Of a DNA stretch of 64,000 bases, positions 1 to 13,291 are shown in pieces. Under the pieces are notes generated by a model. It ran no database searches. It worked only from the letters and a program-made list of their open reading frames with translations, and was not told the origin of the DNA. Position numbers and translations under genes: made by a program. The DNA is taken from NCBI GenBank assembly GCA_902604905.1, contig CACLAN010000003.1, positions 18,720 through 82,719 on the forward strand, read 5' to 3'. The DNA comes from an uncultured Alphaproteobacteria bacterium (GTDB lineage Bacteria > Pseudomonadota > Alphaproteobacteria > HIMB59 > GCA-002718135). Every line of letters begins with the position of its first letter. Within the stretch, counting starts at the first letter, position 1.

Positions 1-22
1 CTAAGTTTTGCCATGTTGCTCC

Positions 23-574
23 TTAATTAACCTGATTTTCTGTAAAAGGCATATTAAAACTTTTTAATAATTCTAAAGCCTCTTTATTATTTTTTGCAGT
101 TGTACAAATAGTAATATCCATACCCCTAATTTTATCTACCTTATCAAAATTTATCTCTGGAAATATTACATGCTCCTTAATTCCCATAGAAAAATTTCCA
201 TTCCCATCAAAACTTTTCAAATTTAGACCTCTAAAATCTCTTATTCTGGGAATTGCAATATTTACTAATCTATCGAGAAACTCATACATAATTTTATTTC
301 GTAGTGTTACTTTCACCCCTAAAGGCATTCCAGCCCTTATTTTAAATCCTGAGATTGCTTTTTTTGAAATTGTTTTAACTGCTTTTTGGCCTGATATAAG
401 TGTTAAGTCTTCTAAAGCTTTATCAATTAACTTTGAGTCTTCTTTTCCTTCTCCAAGACCTATATTCAAAATAATCTTTTTTATTTTTGGAACTTCAAAT
501 ATATTTTTGAGACCAAGTTTAGACTTTAATTCTTGCTTAATTTGATTGTTGTATTCTTCTAAGAGTCTACTCAT
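23..574 (-). CDS. rplE: 50S ribosomal protein L5
   Basis: ORF 183 aa with L5-like sequence ([21 protein letters not shown]); position after rplX in spc order. Confidence 0.97.
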   Translation of the reverse strand: MSRLLEEYNNQIKQELKSKLGLKNIFEVPKIKKIILNIGLGEGKEDSKLIDKALEDLTLISGQKAVKTISKKAISGFKIRAGMPLGVKVTLRNKIMYEFLDRLVNIAIPRIRDFRGLNLKSFDGNGNFSMGIKEHVIFPEINFDKVDKIRGMDITICTTAKNNKEALELLKSFNMPFTENQVN

Positions 575-888
575 TAGATTTCCTTACCTGTAGATTTATT
601 AATTCTAGCTTTTTTGTTCTTATCTAATTTATAACCAATTCTTATGCCTTTTTTTAATCCGGGATCATAAAATGAAAGATTTGAGATATGTATAGGCATT
701 TCTTTATCAATAATTCCTCCTGGTTGATTATTGTCGGGTTTTTGGTTCTTTTTAACTTTATTGATTTCTGAAACAACAGCTTTCATTTGTTTAGGCACCA
801 TCTTTATAATTTTTCCTGTTTTGCCTTTATCTTTACCTGAAAGCACTATTACTTCATCTCCCTTCTTTAACTTAAATTTTTTATTCAT
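574..888 (-). CDS. rplX: 50S ribosomal protein L24
   Basis: KOW motif ([20 protein letters not shown]); operon position. Confidence 0.97.
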   Translation of the reverse strand: MNKKFKLKKGDEVIVLSGKDKGKTGKIIKMVPKQMKAVVSEINKVKKNQKPDNNQPGGIIDKEMPIHISNLSFYDPGLKKGIRIGYKLDKNKKARINKSTGKEI

Positions 889-1247
889 TAAATTACCTCA
901 GGTGCTAAACTTATTATTTTCATAAATTTTTTACTTCTTAATTCTCTTGTTACTGGTCCAAAAATTCTTGTTGCTATTGGCTCCTCTTGTTTATCTAGAA
1001 GAACTGCAGCATTTTTATCAAATCTTATTGCAGAACCGTCAGATCTTTTAAAATCTTTTGATGTTCTTACTATTACTGCTTTGTACACATCACCTTTTTT
1101 TACTTTTGCTCTAGGTAAAGCATCTTTAATAGAAACAACAATTATATCTCCAATTGAAGCAGATCTTCTTTTAGAACCTCCTAAGACTTTTATACATTGT
1201 ATAGTTCTAGCCCCTGAATTATCCGCAACAAATAGTTTTGATTGCAT
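888..1247 (-). CDS. rplN: 50S ribosomal protein L14
   Basis: [27 protein letters not shown] track extends to 1289, but the canonical start is the internal Met at 1247. Confidence 0.95.
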   Translation of the reverse strand: MQSKLFVADNSGARTIQCIKVLGGSKRRSASIGDIIVVSIKDALPRAKVKKGDVYKAVIVRTSKDFKRSDGSAIRFDKNAAVLLDKQEEPIATRIFGPVTRELRSKKFMKIISLAPEVI

Positions 1248-1252
1248 TTGTA

Positions 1253-1498
1253 TCACAATTTTTCTCCCGTGTTTGAGACAACTCTCCATTTTTTTAACTT
1301 TGATATAGGTTTAGACTCAATTATAGATACTGTATCCCCAACTTTAAACTCATTGTTCTCGTCATGAGCGTGGTATTTTTTTGTTTGTCTAATTATTTTT
1401 TTATACAATTTGTGTTTAATTCTTCTAGTGACGTCAACAGTAATGGTTTTGTTTGAATTTGAAGAAACTACTACACCTGATAAAATTCTTTTAGGCAT
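1253..1498 (-). CDS. rpsQ: 30S ribosomal protein S17
   Basis: [26 protein letters not shown] track starts at 1510, S17 start taken as internal Met. Confidence 0.93.
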   Translation of the reverse strand: MPKRILSGVVVSSNSNKTITVDVTRRIKHKLYKKIIRQTKKYHAHDENNEFKVGDTVSIIESKPISKLKKWRVVSNTGEKL

Positions 1499-1685
1499 TT
1501 TTCTCTCCATTTGTAACTGATAATTTTGTGTTTAATCTAGCAATTTGTTTTTTTGTATCTTTAATCTTAGATGTTTTTTCTAATTGACCAGAAGATTTTT
1601 GAAAATTTAAATTCATAAGTGTTTTCTTTAAATTCAATATTTCATCTTTAATTTTTTTATCATCTATATTAATCTTTTTATTCAT
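1491..1685 (-). CDS. rpmC: 50S ribosomal protein L29
   Basis: Short L29-like ORF ([35 protein letters not shown]) between rplP and rpsQ. Confidence 0.93.
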   Translation of the reverse strand: MNKKINIDDKKIKDEILNLKKTLMNLNFQKSSGQLEKTSKIKDTKKQIARLNTKLSVTNGEKNA

Positions 1686-2101
1686 TAGATATTTCTTTCT
1701 ACAAATTTACATTTAATAGGGAGTTTTGCAGCTGCTAAAGTCATTGCTTTTCTTGCATCATTTACATTTACACCATCAACTTCAAACATAATTCTTCCTG
1801 GTTTAACTCTACAAGCCCAGAATTCTATAGACCCTTTGCCTTTACCCATTCTCACTTCAGCTGGTTTCTTTGATACTGGAACATCTGGAAAAATTCTAAT
1901 CCACATTCTACCCGCTCTTTTTAAATATCTAGTTATTGCTTTTCTTGCAGCTTCAATTTGTCTTGAAGTAACTCTTTCTGGCTCCATAGCCTTTAAACCA
2001 TAACTACCATAATTAAGGCCGTAATTACCTTTAGAATTACCATGAATTCTACCTTTAAACTGTTTTCTAAATTTAGTTTTTTTAGGTGATAACATATTCA
2101 T
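1685..2101 (-). CDS. rplP: 50S ribosomal protein L16
   Basis: [23 protein letters not shown]. Confidence 0.97.
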   Translation of the reverse strand: MNMLSPKKTKFRKQFKGRIHGNSKGNYGLNYGSYGLKAMEPERVTSRQIEAARKAITRYLKRAGRMWIRIFPDVPVSKKPAEVRMGKGKGSIEFWACRVKPGRIMFEVDGVNVNDARKAMTLAAAKLPIKCKFVERNI

Positions 2102-2778
2102 TATCTAACACTCCCTTGATCAATCTGTTTTCTTTCACTTGCATATGGGTCTTTTGATAATATTTCACCTTTATTGATCCAAACTTTTATTCCACATATA
2201 CCATAGGTTGTTTCTGCTTCTGCAGTTGCGTAATCTATATCACCTCTTAGTGTATGTAATGGAACACTACCTTCATGATACTTTTCAGTTCTAGCAATTT
2301 CTGCACCACCTAATCTTCCACTACAAACAACTTTAACTCCCTTAGCACCCAATCGCATTGCTGATTGCACAGCTTTCTTCATTGCTCTTCTAAATGATAT
2401 TCTTTTTTCTAACTGTGATGCAATATTTTCTGCAACTAACCTGGCTTCTACTTCTGGCTTCCTAACCTCTTTTATATCAAGAAATACTTCAAGATTTGAC
2501 ATTTTTGAAAGATCATTTTTTAGTGTTTCAATATCTGCACCTTTTTTTCCAATAATAATACCAGGTCTTGAACTGTATATGGAAAGTCTCAACTTTTTGG
2601 CAGCTCTTTCAATATTTATTTTAGAGATACTTGCATTCTTTAATTTTTTTTCTACATATTTTTTGATTTTCAAATCTTGATGCAACAACTTAGTATATTC
2701 ACTTTTAGAAAACCATCTTGAGGACCAGGTTTTATTAATACCAAGTCTAATGCCGTAAGGATTTACTTTTTGTCCCAT
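2101..2778 (-). CDS. rpsC: 30S ribosomal protein S3
   Basis: [25 protein letters not shown] domain GIIIGKKG. Confidence 0.98.
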   Translation of the reverse strand: MGQKVNPYGIRLGINKTWSSRWFSKSEYTKLLHQDLKIKKYVEKKLKNASISKINIERAAKKLRLSIYSSRPGIIIGKKGADIETLKNDLSKMSNLEVFLDIKEVRKPEVEARLVAENIASQLEKRISFRRAMKKAVQSAMRLGAKGVKVVCSGRLGGAEIARTEKYHEGSVPLHTLRGDIDYATAEAETTYGICGIKVWINKGEILSKDPYASERKQIDQGSVR

Positions 2779-3146
2779 TAATTCGATTCCTTTTTTATCT
2801 CTGTTCTTTCTTCAACGACGATTGTCACTTTGCTAAATGGCTTAATGATTGAAGCAGCTCTACCTTTTGCTCGAGGTCGCCATCTTTTCATTCTTAAGCT
2901 TTTGCCTACAAAAGCTTCTTTAACAAAAAGTTTGTCTATATCTAATTGCTTATTGTTTTCTGCATTTGCAACAGCAGCATTAAGTACTTTTAAAATTGTT
3001 CCAGATACTCTTTTGGAAGAAAATTTTAATTGATTTATTGCAGAACTAACCTTCATATTTACAATACTATTAACTAAAATGGATAGTTTAGTAGGGCTTA
3101 TTCTAACCATATTATCTTTAGCAATAGCTGTTAGATTTTCGTTCAT
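2778..3146 (-). CDS. rplV: 50S ribosomal protein L22
   Basis: L22-like; operon position. Confidence 0.96.
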   Translation of the reverse strand: MNENLTAIAKDNMVRISPTKLSILVNSIVNMKVSSAINQLKFSSKRVSGTILKVLNAAVANAENNKQLDIDKLFVKEAFVGKSLRMKRWRPRAKGRAASIIKPFSKVTIVVEERTEIKKESN

Positions 3147-3424
3147 TTCTGTTCCGCTTTCTTATCTGCAGCTGTGTGGCCTTTAAACGATCTCGTGGGA
3201 GAAAATTCGCCTAATTTGTGACCAACCATTTGTTCATTAATTGTTACTGGTACAAACTTTTGCCCATTATAAACACCAAAAGTTAGTCCAACAAACTGAG
3301 GAAGAATAGTTGATCTTCTTGACCAAGTTTTTAAAACCTCTTTTCTTCCAGATTGAGAGAGCTTTTCAGCTTTCTTAATAAGCGTGATATCTACAAAAGG
3401 TCCTTTCCAAACTGATCTTGTCAT
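3143..3424 (-). CDS. rpsS: 30S ribosomal protein S19
   Basis: [20 protein letters not shown]. Confidence 0.97.
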   Translation of the reverse strand: MTRSVWKGPFVDITLIKKAEKLSQSGRKEVLKTWSRRSTILPQFVGLTFGVYNGQKFVPVTINEQMVGHKLGEFSPTRSFKGHTAADKKAEQK

Positions 3425-4245
3425 TATTTTTTCTTCCTTCTAATTATAAATATATCCGTTTTTTTATTATTTCTCGTCTTTTTACCTTTAGTTGAAACAC
3501 CCCAAGGAGTAACAGGGTCTCTACCTCCAGATGTTCTTCCTTCTCCACCTCCGTGCGGGTGGTCAACAGGATTCATTACAACACCTCTTACTTTCGGCCT
3601 AAATCCTAAATATCTTTTTCTACCAGCCTTACCTAGTTTGATATTTTTTTGATCAGAATTTGATACTTCACCTATTGTAGCTCTGCAATTTTTATTTATA
3701 TGTCTTATTTCACCTGAAATTAATTTTATTTGAACGTAAGGTAGCTCTTTAGATACAATCTGTGCAGAAGAACCGGCAGATCTAATTAACTGACCTCCAG
3801 CTCCAGGTTTTAATTCAATATTATGAATACTTGTGCCAACGGGTATATTATTTAAAGGTAGAGAGTTTCCATTTTTAATTGCAACATTTTCACCTGAAAT
3901 TATTTTTTCACCAATTTTAATATTTTTAGGAGAAATTATATAGCTATGCTCTCCATCTTCATATTTTAATAAAGATATAAAAGCTGATCTGTTTGGATCG
4001 TATTCATTTCTAATTACTTCAGCGGTTATATCGGTTTTTGATCTTTTAAAATCTATAACTCTATATTTTCTTTTTACACCACCGCCCATTCTTCTTGAAG
4101 TAATTCTGCCTTGGTTATTTCTTCCCCCCGTAGATTTAAATTTTTTTGTTAGTGATTTATAAGGTTTTTCATTAGACAGTTCTTTTTTTGAAACAAGAAT
4201 GGTACCTCTTAATCCTGGTGTTGTTGGTTTGAACTTTAATAGCAT
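3424..4245 (-). CDS. rplB: 50S ribosomal protein L2
   Basis: [29 protein letters not shown]. Confidence 0.98.
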   Translation of the reverse strand: MLLKFKPTTPGLRGTILVSKKELSNEKPYKSLTKKFKSTGGRNNQGRITSRRMGGGVKRKYRVIDFKRSKTDITAEVIRNEYDPNRSAFISLLKYEDGEHSYIISPKNIKIGEKIISGENVAIKNGNSLPLNNIPVGTSIHNIELKPGAGGQLIRSAGSSAQIVSKELPYVQIKLISGEIRHINKNCRATIGEVSNSDQKNIKLGKAGRKRYLGFRPKVRGVVMNPVDHPHGGGEGRTSGGRDPVTPWGVSTKGKKTRNNKKTDIFIIRRKKK

Positions 4246-4562
4246 TATTTAATCTCCAATGATGAGTCAATCGTATTACCCTCATTTAGTGTCACTATTG
4301 CTCTTTTGGTATCTTTCCTAAAACCATATTGACCCTTAAAAGTTTTACCTTTACCCCTTAGAATTGAGGTATTTACTTTAATTACCTTAACTTTGAATAT
4401 AGCTTCAATTGCTTTTTTAATTTCAAAGGTATTTGAATTTCTAGACACAAAAAATGAATATTGGTTAAACTGTTGTAGATTCGTTGATTTTTCAGTTGTA
4501 ATTGGTTTTTTTATAATTTCGTAAGCTTTATCAAGAGAAATTTGTTTAAATTTATTTTTCAT
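4245..4562 (-). CDS. rplW: 50S ribosomal protein L23
   Basis: L23-like (IIKKPITTEKSTNLQQFNQYSFFV); operon position. Confidence 0.95.
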   Translation of the reverse strand: MKNKFKQISLDKAYEIIKKPITTEKSTNLQQFNQYSFFVSRNSNTFEIKKAIEAIFKVKVIKVNTSILRGKGKTFKGQYGFRKDTKRAIVTLNEGNTIDSSLEIK

Positions 4563-5182
4563 GAAAGCCTCTTTGTTATTTCGTTTATAGATTTTTGTTC
4601 AATAAATATTTTATCAAAAGTAATTAAATCTTTAACATTTATACCTTTTTGATTCAGTATTGATACTTTAGGTATGTTAGCAGATGCTAATTTAAAGTTT
4701 TTGTTTATTCCACTTTCAGAGTGAATAAACAAAGCAGATTTATAATCAAATTGCTTTAAATCTGAGTGCAATTCTTTTGTTTTAAAACTTTGAATTTCAA
4801 AGGAATCTATAATAACTAATTTTTCATCCATAAACTTTGTTGATAGAGCCGATTTTAAAGCTAATTTTTTTTCTTTTTTATTTAAATTAAAAGAATGATC
4901 TCTATTTTGGGGCCCCATTGAAACAGCCCCGCCTCTAAAGTTAGGAGGTTTATTACTACCTTGCCTAGCATTACCAGTTCCTTTTTGTGAGAAAGGTTTT
5001 TTACTACGCCCACTTACTTCGGATCTAGTCTTAGTTTTGTGTGAGCCTTGTCTTGACTTTGCATTTTGATACCTAATGTACTGATGAATCAAATCAGGAA
5101 AAGTTTTTACTCCAAAAATGTTTGAATCTAGATTTATATCTCCTACAGTTTTATTTTTTAAATTAAAAATTGATAGTTTCAT
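4559..5182 (-). CDS. rplD: 50S ribosomal protein L4
   Basis: L4-like (KTRSEVSGRSKKPFSQKGTGNARQGS). Confidence 0.97.
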   Translation of the reverse strand: MKLSIFNLKNKTVGDINLDSNIFGVKTFPDLIHQYIRYQNAKSRQGSHKTKTRSEVSGRSKKPFSQKGTGNARQGSNKPPNFRGGAVSMGPQNRDHSFNLNKKEKKLALKSALSTKFMDEKLVIIDSFEIQSFKTKELHSDLKQFDYKSALFIHSESGINKNFKLASANIPKVSILNQKGINVKDLITFDKIFIEQKSINEITKRLS

Positions 5183-5826
5183 TTTGATTTTTTTACTGAG
5201 TCTTTTAGATAGACAATTGAGTTTTTTTTACCTGGAACTGACCCTTTAACCATTAAAAGATTTTTTTCTATATCAACCTCTATAACCTTTAGGTTTTGTT
5301 TGGTTACTTTTTTATTTCCCATTCTACCAGCCATTTTCTTGCCTTTAAAAACTCTGCCTGGATCTTGATTTTGACCAGTTGATCCATGAGATCTATGTGA
5401 AATAGACACACCATGTGATGCTCTAAGTCCACCAAAATTATGTCTTTTCATTACACCTGCAAAACCCTTACCTATTGAAATACTGCTTGCATCAACAAAT
5501 TGATCTACTTTGAAGTGATTTACATCGAGCTTAGTTCCAACTTCCAAAATATTGTCGTTATCAACTCTAAATTCTTTGATAATTTTTTTAGGTTTAATAT
5601 TAATTGATGAGAAAATTTTTCTTTGAGGTTTATTTATAAGTGAAATATCTTTCTCAGTATCAACTGAAGCGAGTTGAACGGCATTGTATCCATCTTTATC
5701 TGAAGTTTTAACACTAGCTACAATACATTCATCAACTTTTAAAACGGTAACATGAGTACTCTTACCGTTATCTTGGTAGAATGAACTATTACCTATTTTA
5801 GTAGCTATTAAACCTGATCTAAGCAT
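5179..5826 (-). CDS. rplC: 50S ribosomal protein L3
   Basis: L3-like (GKGFAGVMKRHNFGGLRASHGVSISHRSHGSTGQNQDPGRVFKGKKMAGRMG). Confidence 0.98.
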   Translation of the reverse strand: MLRSGLIATKIGNSSFYQDNGKSTHVTVLKVDECIVASVKTSDKDGYNAVQLASVDTEKDISLINKPQRKIFSSINIKPKKIIKEFRVDNDNILEVGTKLDVNHFKVDQFVDASSISIGKGFAGVMKRHNFGGLRASHGVSISHRSHGSTGQNQDPGRVFKGKKMAGRMGNKKVTKQNLKVIEVDIEKNLLMVKGSVPGKKNSIVYLKDSVKKSK

Positions 5827-5827
5827 T

Positions 5828-6136
5828 TTAAATTTTTATATCCACCTCTACTCCTGCAGATAGATCAAGCTTCATTAAAGCGTCAACAGTCTGAGGTGTA
5901 GGGTCTATTATGTCTAAAAGGCGATTATGTGTTCTTATTTCTAATTGGTCTCTACTTTTTTTATCTATGTGTGGTGATTTATTTACAGTAAATCTTTCAA
6001 ATCTTGTAGGAAGTGGGATAGGGCCTTTAACTTTTGCACCAGTTCTCTTCGCAGTGTTAATTATATCTTGTGTACTTGTATCTAATAGAGAATTATCGTA
6101 ACCTCTGAGACGAATTCTAATATTTTGATTTTCCAT
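5828..6136 (-). CDS. rpsJ: 30S ribosomal protein S10
   Basis: [20 protein letters not shown]. Confidence 0.98.
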   Translation of the reverse strand: MENQNIRIRLRGYDNSLLDTSTQDIINTAKRTGAKVKGPIPLPTRFERFTVNKSPHIDKKSRDQLEIRTHNRLLDIIDPTPQTVDALMKLDLSAGVEVDIKI

Positions 6137-8214
6137 TATGCTAACTTTGCCTTTACTTCCTCGGCAACATTTGAAGGAACTTCTTCGTAATGATCAAACT
6201 GCATTGTATAATTAGCTCTACCTTGAGACAAAGATCTTAGATTATTTACATAACCAAACATATTTGCTAGAGGGACCATTGCATCTACAACATTTGCGTT
6301 ACCTCTAGTCGACATCTCTTGAACTTGACCCCTTCTACTGTTTAGATCTCCTATAACATCCCCCATATATTCTTCAGGGGTAACTACCTCAACTTTCATC
6401 ATAGGTTCAAGCAAAACTGGTTTGGCTTTGGCGATACCTTCTCTAAAAGCAGCTCTTGAAGCAATTTCAAAAGCAAGTACACTTGAATCTACATCATGAT
6501 AAGCTCCATCATATAGAGTAGCTTTAAAGTCTATACAAGGGAATCCAGCGATAACACCAGTTTGCTGTTGAGCCATGAGACCTTTTTCAACTCCAGGAAT
6601 ATGCTCTGTAGGTATATTTCCACCTTTAATTTGATTTATGAATTCATAACCACTTCCTGGTTCTCCAGGTTCAAATTTAATTTTAACCCTTGCAAACTGA
6701 CCGGCGCCGCCAGATTGCTTTTTATGAGTATAATCGACGTCGTATGAATTTGATATTGTTTCACGATATGCAACTTGAGGAGCTCCAACGTTTGCTTCTA
6801 CTTTGAACTCTCTTTTCATTCTATCAACCAGAATTTCAAGATGAAGTTCACCCATACCCTTAATTATAGTTTGACCACTTTCATGGTCAGTTGTAACTCT
6901 AAAACTTGGATCCTCTTGAGCTAATCTTCCCAAAGCTTGGCCCATTTTTTCGTGATCAACCTTAGTTTTAGGTTCAACAGCGACTTCAATTACAGGATCA
7001 GGAAAATCCATTTTTTCTAAGACTATTGGATTATCAGATGAGCATAAAGTCTCACCTGTTGTAACATCTTTGAGCCCTACTAATGCAACTATATCACCTG
7101 CATTAGCTGTTTTGATTTCTTCTCTATTATTTGCATGCATTAATAACATTCTACCTATATTTTCTTTTTTTCCCGAGTTGGAATTTAAGACACTGTCTTT
7201 AGTATTTATTGAACCTGAATAAATTCTAGCAAATGTTAGACTTCCAACAAATGGGTCAGTCATTATTTTAAAAGCTAATGCGCTAAAAGGTTCGTTATCT
7301 TCACACTTTCTTGTTAATTCTTTAGTGTCGTCATCAACATCGACACCTTTTACATTTGCAACATCTGTGGGTGAAGGCATATAGTCAATAACTGCATCTA
7401 ACAAGGGTTGAACACCTTTATTTTTAAATGCTGATCCAGTTAAAACGGGAACAAATGAACCATTTAAAGTCCCTTTTCTAATGCATAACTTGAGCTCTTC
7501 AATTGTTAGTTCGTTACCTTCTAGATAATTCTCCATTATTGAATCATCTTCCTCTACAACTTTTTCAATTAGTTTTAATCTATACTCTTCAGATTGTTCT
7601 TTGAGATCTTCAGGTATTTCAACTATATCAAATTTAGCTCCCAAACTTTCGTCTTGCCAAACGATAGCATTGTTAGACACTAAATCAACAACACCTTTTA
7701 AATTACTTTCAATTCCAATAGGTAATTGTGTAACTAAAGGATAAGACCCCAAACGTTCTGAAATCATATCAACACACATGAAAAAATTAGCACCTGTTCT
7801 GTCTAGTTTGTTTACAAAACACATTCTAGGAACTTTGTATTTATCTGCTTGCCTCCAGACTGTTTCAGATTGAGGCTCCACACCCGCAACTCCATCAAAA
7901 ACTGCTACAGCTCCATCTAAAACTTTTAGAGATCGTTCAACTTCAATAGTAAAATCTACATGCCCTGGTGTATCAATTATATTTATCCTATGATCTTTCC
8001 AAAAACATGTAGTAGCGGCAGAAGTAATAGTTATACCTCTTTCTTGTTCTTGTTCCATCCAATCCATTGTTGCAGCACCATCATGCACTTCACCAATTTT
8101 GTGAGACTTACCAGTATAGTATAAAATTCTTTCAGTAGTTGTTGTTTTACCAGCGTCAATGTGGGCCATGATACCAATATTTCTGTATTTTGATAATGGA
8201 TGAGATCTATTCAT
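6136..8214 (-). CDS. fusA: Elongation factor G
   Basis: [24 protein letters not shown]; 692 aa. Confidence 0.99.
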   Translation of the reverse strand: MNRSHPLSKYRNIGIMAHIDAGKTTTTERILYYTGKSHKIGEVHDGAATMDWMEQEQERGITITSAATTCFWKDHRINIIDTPGHVDFTIEVERSLKVLDGAVAVFDGVAGVEPQSETVWRQADKYKVPRMCFVNKLDRTGANFFMCVDMISERLGSYPLVTQLPIGIESNLKGVVDLVSNNAIVWQDESLGAKFDIVEIPEDLKEQSEEYRLKLIEKVVEEDDSIMENYLEGNELTIEELKLCIRKGTLNGSFVPVLTGSAFKNKGVQPLLDAVIDYMPSPTDVANVKGVDVDDDTKELTRKCEDNEPFSALAFKIMTDPFVGSLTFARIYSGSINTKDSVLNSNSGKKENIGRMLLMHANNREEIKTANAGDIVALVGLKDVTTGETLCSSDNPIVLEKMDFPDPVIEVAVEPKTKVDHEKMGQALGRLAQEDPSFRVTTDHESGQTIIKGMGELHLEILVDRMKREFKVEANVGAPQVAYRETISNSYDVDYTHKKQSGGAGQFARVKIKFEPGEPGSGYEFINQIKGGNIPTEHIPGVEKGLMAQQQTGVIAGFPCIDFKATLYDGAYHDVDSSVLAFEIASRAAFREGIAKAKPVLLEPMMKVEVVTPEEYMGDVIGDLNSRRGQVQEMSTRGNANVVDAMVPLANMFGYVNNLRSLSQGRANYTMQFDHYEEVPSNVAEEVKAKLA

Positions 8215-8220
8215 ATTTTT

Positions 8221-8691
8221 TTACCATCTAAAATGAGAAAAAGCCCTGTTTGCATCAGCCATTTTATGAGTCTCTTCTCTTTTTTTTACAGCGTTTCCTT
8301 TATTATTAAATGCATCAATTATTTCATTTGCAACTCTTTCTTTCATAGTTTTTTCATTTCTTTTTATTGCAGATTCAACAATCCATTTCATTGCAAGAGT
8401 TTGTGCTCTTTTTGGTCTAACTTCCATGGGTACTTGATATGTTGCTCCACCAACTCTTCTAGATCTAACCTCTAAGCTTGGTTTTACATTGTTTAATGCT
8501 TCGTGAAAAAAATCGATAGCTTCTTTATCTGTTTTTTTTGATACTAGGTCAAAGGCACCATAAACAATTTTTTCTGAAGTAGATTTTTTTCCATCAAGCA
8601 TTATTCTGTTCATAAATTTAGCTAAGACCAAGTCTTTGAATTTATGATCAGGAAGTATAATTCTTTTTTCAGCTGCTCTTCTTCTAGACAT
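8221..8691 (-). CDS. rpsG: 30S ribosomal protein S7
   Basis: [20 protein letters not shown]. Confidence 0.98.
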   Translation of the reverse strand: MSRRRAAEKRIILPDHKFKDLVLAKFMNRIMLDGKKSTSEKIVYGAFDLVSKKTDKEAIDFFHEALNNVKPSLEVRSRRVGGATYQVPMEVRPKRAQTLAMKWIVESAIKRNEKTMKERVANEIIDAFNNKGNAVKKREETHKMADANRAFSHFRW

Positions 8692-8693
8692 AA

Positions 8694-9065
8694 TTATTTT
8701 GGTCTTTTAGCTCCGTAAAGTGATCTTCTTTGTTTTCTTGAAGAAACCCCTTGTGTATCAAGTGTACCTCTGAGTATATGGTATCTAACTCCTGGTAGAT
8801 CTTTAACTCTACCACCTCTTATCAATACTACCGAATGTTCTTGTAAATTATGACCTTCACCAGGGATATATGCAGAAACTTCTTGGCCATTAGTTAGCTT
8901 TACTCTAGCTACTTTTCTGAGAGCTGAATTTGGTTTTTTTGGAGTTGTGGTATAAACCCTTGTACAAACTCCTCTTTTTTGAGGACTTTTATCTAATGCT
9001 GGTACTTTGTTTCTCTTTTTAACAGTAGAACGACCTTTTCTAACAAGTTGATTTATTGTTGGCAT
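8694..9065 (-). CDS. rpsL: 30S ribosomal protein S12
   Basis: [12 protein letters not shown]...[21 protein letters not shown]. Confidence 0.99.
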   Translation of the reverse strand: MPTINQLVRKGRSTVKKRNKVPALDKSPQKRGVCTRVYTTTPKKPNSALRKVARVKLTNGQEVSAYIPGEGHNLQEHSVVLIRGGRVKDLPGVRYHILRGTLDTQGVSSRKQRRSLYGAKRPK

Positions 9066-9172
9066 TTTATCCTTTAGTTAAGTGTTTGGATTTTACTCCA
9101 CGACCTTTAACAAATCGTAGGGGTCTTTATAAATTGATTACAATAAAGTCAAGCAGATATACCAATAAATTG

Positions 9173-12100
9173 CTAATTTTCTATATTTTCTGACTTATTC
9201 TTGTCGATTATTTCCTGATCTCTTTCAAAAGCGATGTTTTCATAATCTGAAGTCATTTTTCCAGTACCAGCTGGAATTAACCTACCAACTATTACATTTT
9301 CTTTAAGACCATTTAATGTATCAACTTTTCCAAGAGTAGCTGCATCAGTTAACACCTTGGTAGTTTCTTGAAATGAAGCAGCAGATATAAAAGAATTTGT
9401 TTGCAAACTTGCCTTAGTAATACCTAAAAGTACGGGCTCATACACAACTTCTTTTTTACTATCTTTAGACAAAATATTATTAATTTTTAAGACATCTCTT
9501 TTTTGAATTTGCTCACCTGCTATCAAATTTGAGTCACCAGGATCCTTAACATGAACTTTTTGTAACATTTGTCTCGCAATTGTTTCAATATGTTTATCAT
9601 TTATGTAAACACCTTGGAGTTTGTAAACGGACTGAACTTCTCTTACAAGATATCTTGCTAATTCTTCAACACCCAAGATTCTTAAAATATCATGAGGTAC
9701 TGGAGTGCCCTCTACAAGAATGTCACCTTTTTTAACGAAATCATCTTCTTGTACATTTAAATATTTTGATCTAGGTATCAAGGTTTCAAAAGTCTCTTTT
9801 TCATCTAAAGAAGTAATAATTACCCTTCTTTTATTTTTGTAATCTTTACCAAATGAAATTTTACCATCTATTTCACACATAATAGCAGGATCTTTTGGTT
9901 TTCTAGCTTCAAATAGTTCAGCTACTCTTGGTAAACCTCCTGTAATGTCTTTTGTTTTAGAAGATTCTTTTGGTATTCTCGCTATAACTTGACCAGCATA
10001 TACTTCCTGGCCATCCTCTACGCTTAAGATAGAATCAATTGACATTGGATAATTTGATAAATTTGCTTCTAATATTTTATCATCCGATAAATTATCTACT
10101 ATATTTATAGCAGGTTTAAAATTCTTACTCTTCTGATTCTGACTCCAATCAATCACTATTTTACTAGAAATTCCAGTAGTGTCATCAATTGATTCTCTGA
10201 ATGAAATTCCTTGTTTCAAATCAAGATATTTTACGTACCCATTTCTTTCAGCAATTATAGGTAATGTATAAGGATCCCATTCTGCTAGCAGTTGATTAGT
10301 TGCAACATTATCACCATCGGTAACAAGTATCTTTGAACCAAATGGTATATTAAAAGTATACTTTTCATCCTTTTCATTCAAGATTATTATATTTGCATTT
10401 CTGCTTAAAACAATTTTATTTTTAAATTTATCTTCAATAATTTTAATATTCTCTAATTTAACAGTTCCCGATACAGCTGCAGTTGCATTAGATTGCTCAA
10501 CGGAAGAACTTGCTGCTCCACCGATATGAAATGTTCTCATAGTTAATTGAGTACCAGGTTCTCCAATTGATTGTGCAGCTATAATGCCCACAGCTTCTCC
10601 TACATTTACAGGAGTTCCTCTTGCAAGATCTCTTCCATAACATACTGAGCAAATTCCATCTTCTGTCTCACAAGTAAGTACTGATCTAATTTTTAATGAT
10701 CTAATTCCTAATTTTGAAATAGACTCTAAGTGTTTTTCAGAAATAATATCTCCTGCCTTAACAATAGTATCTTCATTTTCATCAATAATATTTTCAACCG
10801 GTGTTCTACCTAATATTCTTTCACTCAAAGGTGATGTAATGTTCCCAGATTCAACTATTTCTTCAACCAATACACCTTTTTTTGTATTGCAATCTAATTC
10901 TCTAATAACTGCATCTTGAGCTACATCTACTAATCTTCTTGTTAAATATCCACTACTAGCTGTTTTAAGAGCTGTATCAGCAAGACCTTTACGAGCTCCA
11001 TGAGTGGAAGTAAAGTATTCTAGAACAGATAGACCCTCTTTAAAATTTGATTTAATTGGATTCTCAATAATTTCACCAGAAGGTTTAGCCATTAAGCCTC
11101 TCATTCCTGATAATTGTTTTAGTTGGGCTGCAGATCCTCGAGCGCCTGAATGTGCCATCATATAAACAGAGTTAATAGGCTGATCATCAGAAGGACTAGA
11201 AATTACATCTAGCATTTTGTCAGCAACTTTATTGGTACACTCTGACCAAGCATCAACTACTTTATTATACTTTTCTCCTTGAGTAATTAATCCATCTTGA
11301 TATTGGTCTTCATATTCTTGAACTTTTAACTGCGTAGTATTTAAGAGATCATTTTTATCAGATGGAATAATAAGATCATCTTTACCAAATGAAATACCAG
11401 CTATTGCAGCATATTTAAATCCGATTTGCATAATATGATCGGCAAATAAAACGGTCTCTTTTTGTCCACAGAATCTATAAACTGAATCAATAATGTTACT
11501 AACTTCTTTTTTTGTAAGAACTTTATTTATCATTTCAAAATTTATATTTTTATTCTTAGGTAAAATATTTCCTAGTATCATTCTCCCAGGAGTAGTTTCA
11601 ACTTTAGATAAGTTACCTTCAAACGTTTCTATTCTTGCAATTATTTTTGAATGAAGTGTAATGTCATTATTTTCTAAAGCTTTTAATATTTCATTTAAAT
11701 CAACAAAACTTCGCCCCTCTCCAATTTGTTTTTCTCTCATTATTGATAAATAATAAATTCCTAAAATAATATCTTGAGAAGGAACGATAATTGGTTTTCC
11801 ACTCGCCGGATGTAAAATGTTATTTGTACTCATCATCAGTACTCTTGCTTCAAGCTGAGCTTCGAGACTTAAAGGAACATGAACTGCCATTTGGTCACCA
11901 TCAAAGTCTGCATTAAAAGCTGTACACACCAATGGATGTAATTGGATTGATTTACCTTCTATTAAAATTGGTTCAAAAGCTTGAATACCAAGTCTATGTA
12001 AAGTTGGCGCTCTATTTAAAAGAATAGGATGTTCCCTGATAACTTCTTCTAGAATATCCCATACTCTGGGATCTTCTTTTTCAACAAGTTTTTTTGCTGC

Positions 12101-13291
12101 TTTAATTGTATTTGCCCAACCGTAAATATCAAGTTTATGAAATATGAATGGTTTAAAAAGTTCAAGAGCCATTTTTTTTGGAATACCACATTGATGAAGT
12201 TTAAGATTTGGACCTACAACAATTACAGACCTTCCTGAATAATCAACTCTTTTTCCTAATAAATTTTGTCTAAATCTTCCCTGTTTACCCTTAAGCATAT
12301 CAGACAATGATTTAAGTGGTCTTTTGTTTGTAGATGTTATTACTCTACCTCTTCTTCCGTTATCAAATAATGCATCAACAGACTCTTGAAGCATTCTTTT
12401 TTCATTCCTTATTATTATATCAGGAGCTCTTAAATCAATTAATCTTTTTAATCTGTTATTTCTGTTGATTACTCTTCTATATAAGTCGTTTAAATCACTA
12501 GTTGCAAATCTGCCTCCATCAAGTGGAACTAAGGGTCTTAATTCAGGTGGAATTACTGGTAAAACTCTCATGATCATCCATTCTGGTTTATTTTTTGAAA
12601 CAATAAAGGACTCTATGAGTTTTAGTCTTTTAGTAATTTTAGTTTTTTTCAGTTCTGATTTGGTTTCAGTTAGATCAATTTTTAATTGGTTATAATCAGC
12701 TTCCAGGTCAATACTTAGAAGCATTTGTTCAATAGCTTCTGCTCCAATTGCGGCGCTAAAAGAGTCTTCACCGTATTCATCTTGATAGTCAATGTATTGT
12801 TCTTCTGAAATTATTTCGCCCTTCTTTAAATCGGTTAGACCTGGTTCAACGACGATAAACTGTTCAAAATAAAGTACTTTCTCAAGATTTTTGATTGTCA
12901 TATCCAAAAGTGTAGCAATTCTACTAGGTAAAGACTTCATGAACCAAATATGAGAAACTGGAGCGGCCAACTCAATATGACCCATTCTATCTCTTCTTAC
13001 TTTTGATAGTGTAACTTCAACTCCACATTTTTCACAGATGATTCCTCTAAACTTCATTCTTTTATATTTACCACATAAGCATTCGTAGTCTTTTACAGGT
13101 CCAAAAATTCTGGAGCAAAATAAACCATCTTTTTCTGGCTTAAATGTTCTGTAATTAATTGTTTCGGGTTTTTTGATTTCACCAAATGACCATGATCTAA
13201 TATCATCTGGACTGGCTATAGATATTTTAAGACTATTAAAATTTTGGACACCTTGATTCTGATTAAAAATATTTGTAAGTTCTTTATTCAT
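9173..13291 (-). CDS. rpoC: RNA polymerase beta' subunit
   Basis: 1372 aa, [16 protein letters not shown] catalytic motif. Confidence 0.99.
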   Translation of the reverse strand: MNKELTNIFNQNQGVQNFNSLKISIASPDDIRSWSFGEIKKPETINYRTFKPEKDGLFCSRIFGPVKDYECLCGKYKRMKFRGIICEKCGVEVTLSKVRRDRMGHIELAAPVSHIWFMKSLPSRIATLLDMTIKNLEKVLYFEQFIVVEPGLTDLKKGEIISEEQYIDYQDEYGEDSFSAAIGAEAIEQMLLSIDLEADYNQLKIDLTETKSELKKTKITKRLKLIESFIVSKNKPEWMIMRVLPVIPPELRPLVPLDGGRFATSDLNDLYRRVINRNNRLKRLIDLRAPDIIIRNEKRMLQESVDALFDNGRRGRVITSTNKRPLKSLSDMLKGKQGRFRQNLLGKRVDYSGRSVIVVGPNLKLHQCGIPKKMALELFKPFIFHKLDIYGWANTIKAAKKLVEKEDPRVWDILEEVIREHPILLNRAPTLHRLGIQAFEPILIEGKSIQLHPLVCTAFNADFDGDQMAVHVPLSLEAQLEARVLMMSTNNILHPASGKPIIVPSQDIILGIYYLSIMREKQIGEGRSFVDLNEILKALENNDITLHSKIIARIETFEGNLSKVETTPGRMILGNILPKNKNINFEMINKVLTKKEVSNIIDSVYRFCGQKETVLFADHIMQIGFKYAAIAGISFGKDDLIIPSDKNDLLNTTQLKVQEYEDQYQDGLITQGEKYNKVVDAWSECTNKVADKMLDVISSPSDDQPINSVYMMAHSGARGSAAQLKQLSGMRGLMAKPSGEIIENPIKSNFKEGLSVLEYFTSTHGARKGLADTALKTASSGYLTRRLVDVAQDAVIRELDCNTKKGVLVEEIVESGNITSPLSERILGRTPVENIIDENEDTIVKAGDIISEKHLESISKLGIRSLKIRSVLTCETEDGICSVCYGRDLARGTPVNVGEAVGIIAAQSIGEPGTQLTMRTFHIGGAASSSVEQSNATAAVSGTVKLENIKIIEDKFKNKIVLSRNANIIILNEKDEKYTFNIPFGSKILVTDGDNVATNQLLAEWDPYTLPIIAERNGYVKYLDLKQGISFRESIDDTTGISSKIVIDWSQNQKSKNFKPAINIVDNLSDDKILEANLSNYPMSIDSILSVEDGQEVYAGQVIARIPKESSKTKDITGGLPRVAELFEARKPKDPAIMCEIDGKISFGKDYKNKRRVIITSLDEKETFETLIPRSKYLNVQEDDFVKKGDILVEGTPVPHDILRILGVEELARYLVREVQSVYKLQGVYINDKHIETIARQMLQKVHVKDPGDSNLIAGEQIQKRDVLKINNILSKDSKKEVVYEPVLLGITKASLQTNSFISAASFQETTKVLTDAATLGKVDTLNGLKENVIVGRLIPAGTGKMTSDYENIAFERDQEIIDKNKSENIEN

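Noticed and set aside
731-925. Plus-strand ORF opposite rplX and many similar antisense ORFs (e.g. 1081-1308, 2830-3033, 8200-8475, 46142-46627, 46984-47331, 47246-47620)
   Set aside because: All lie antisense to well-identified genes, with no recognisable domain or independent start signals; expected by-products of codon bias.
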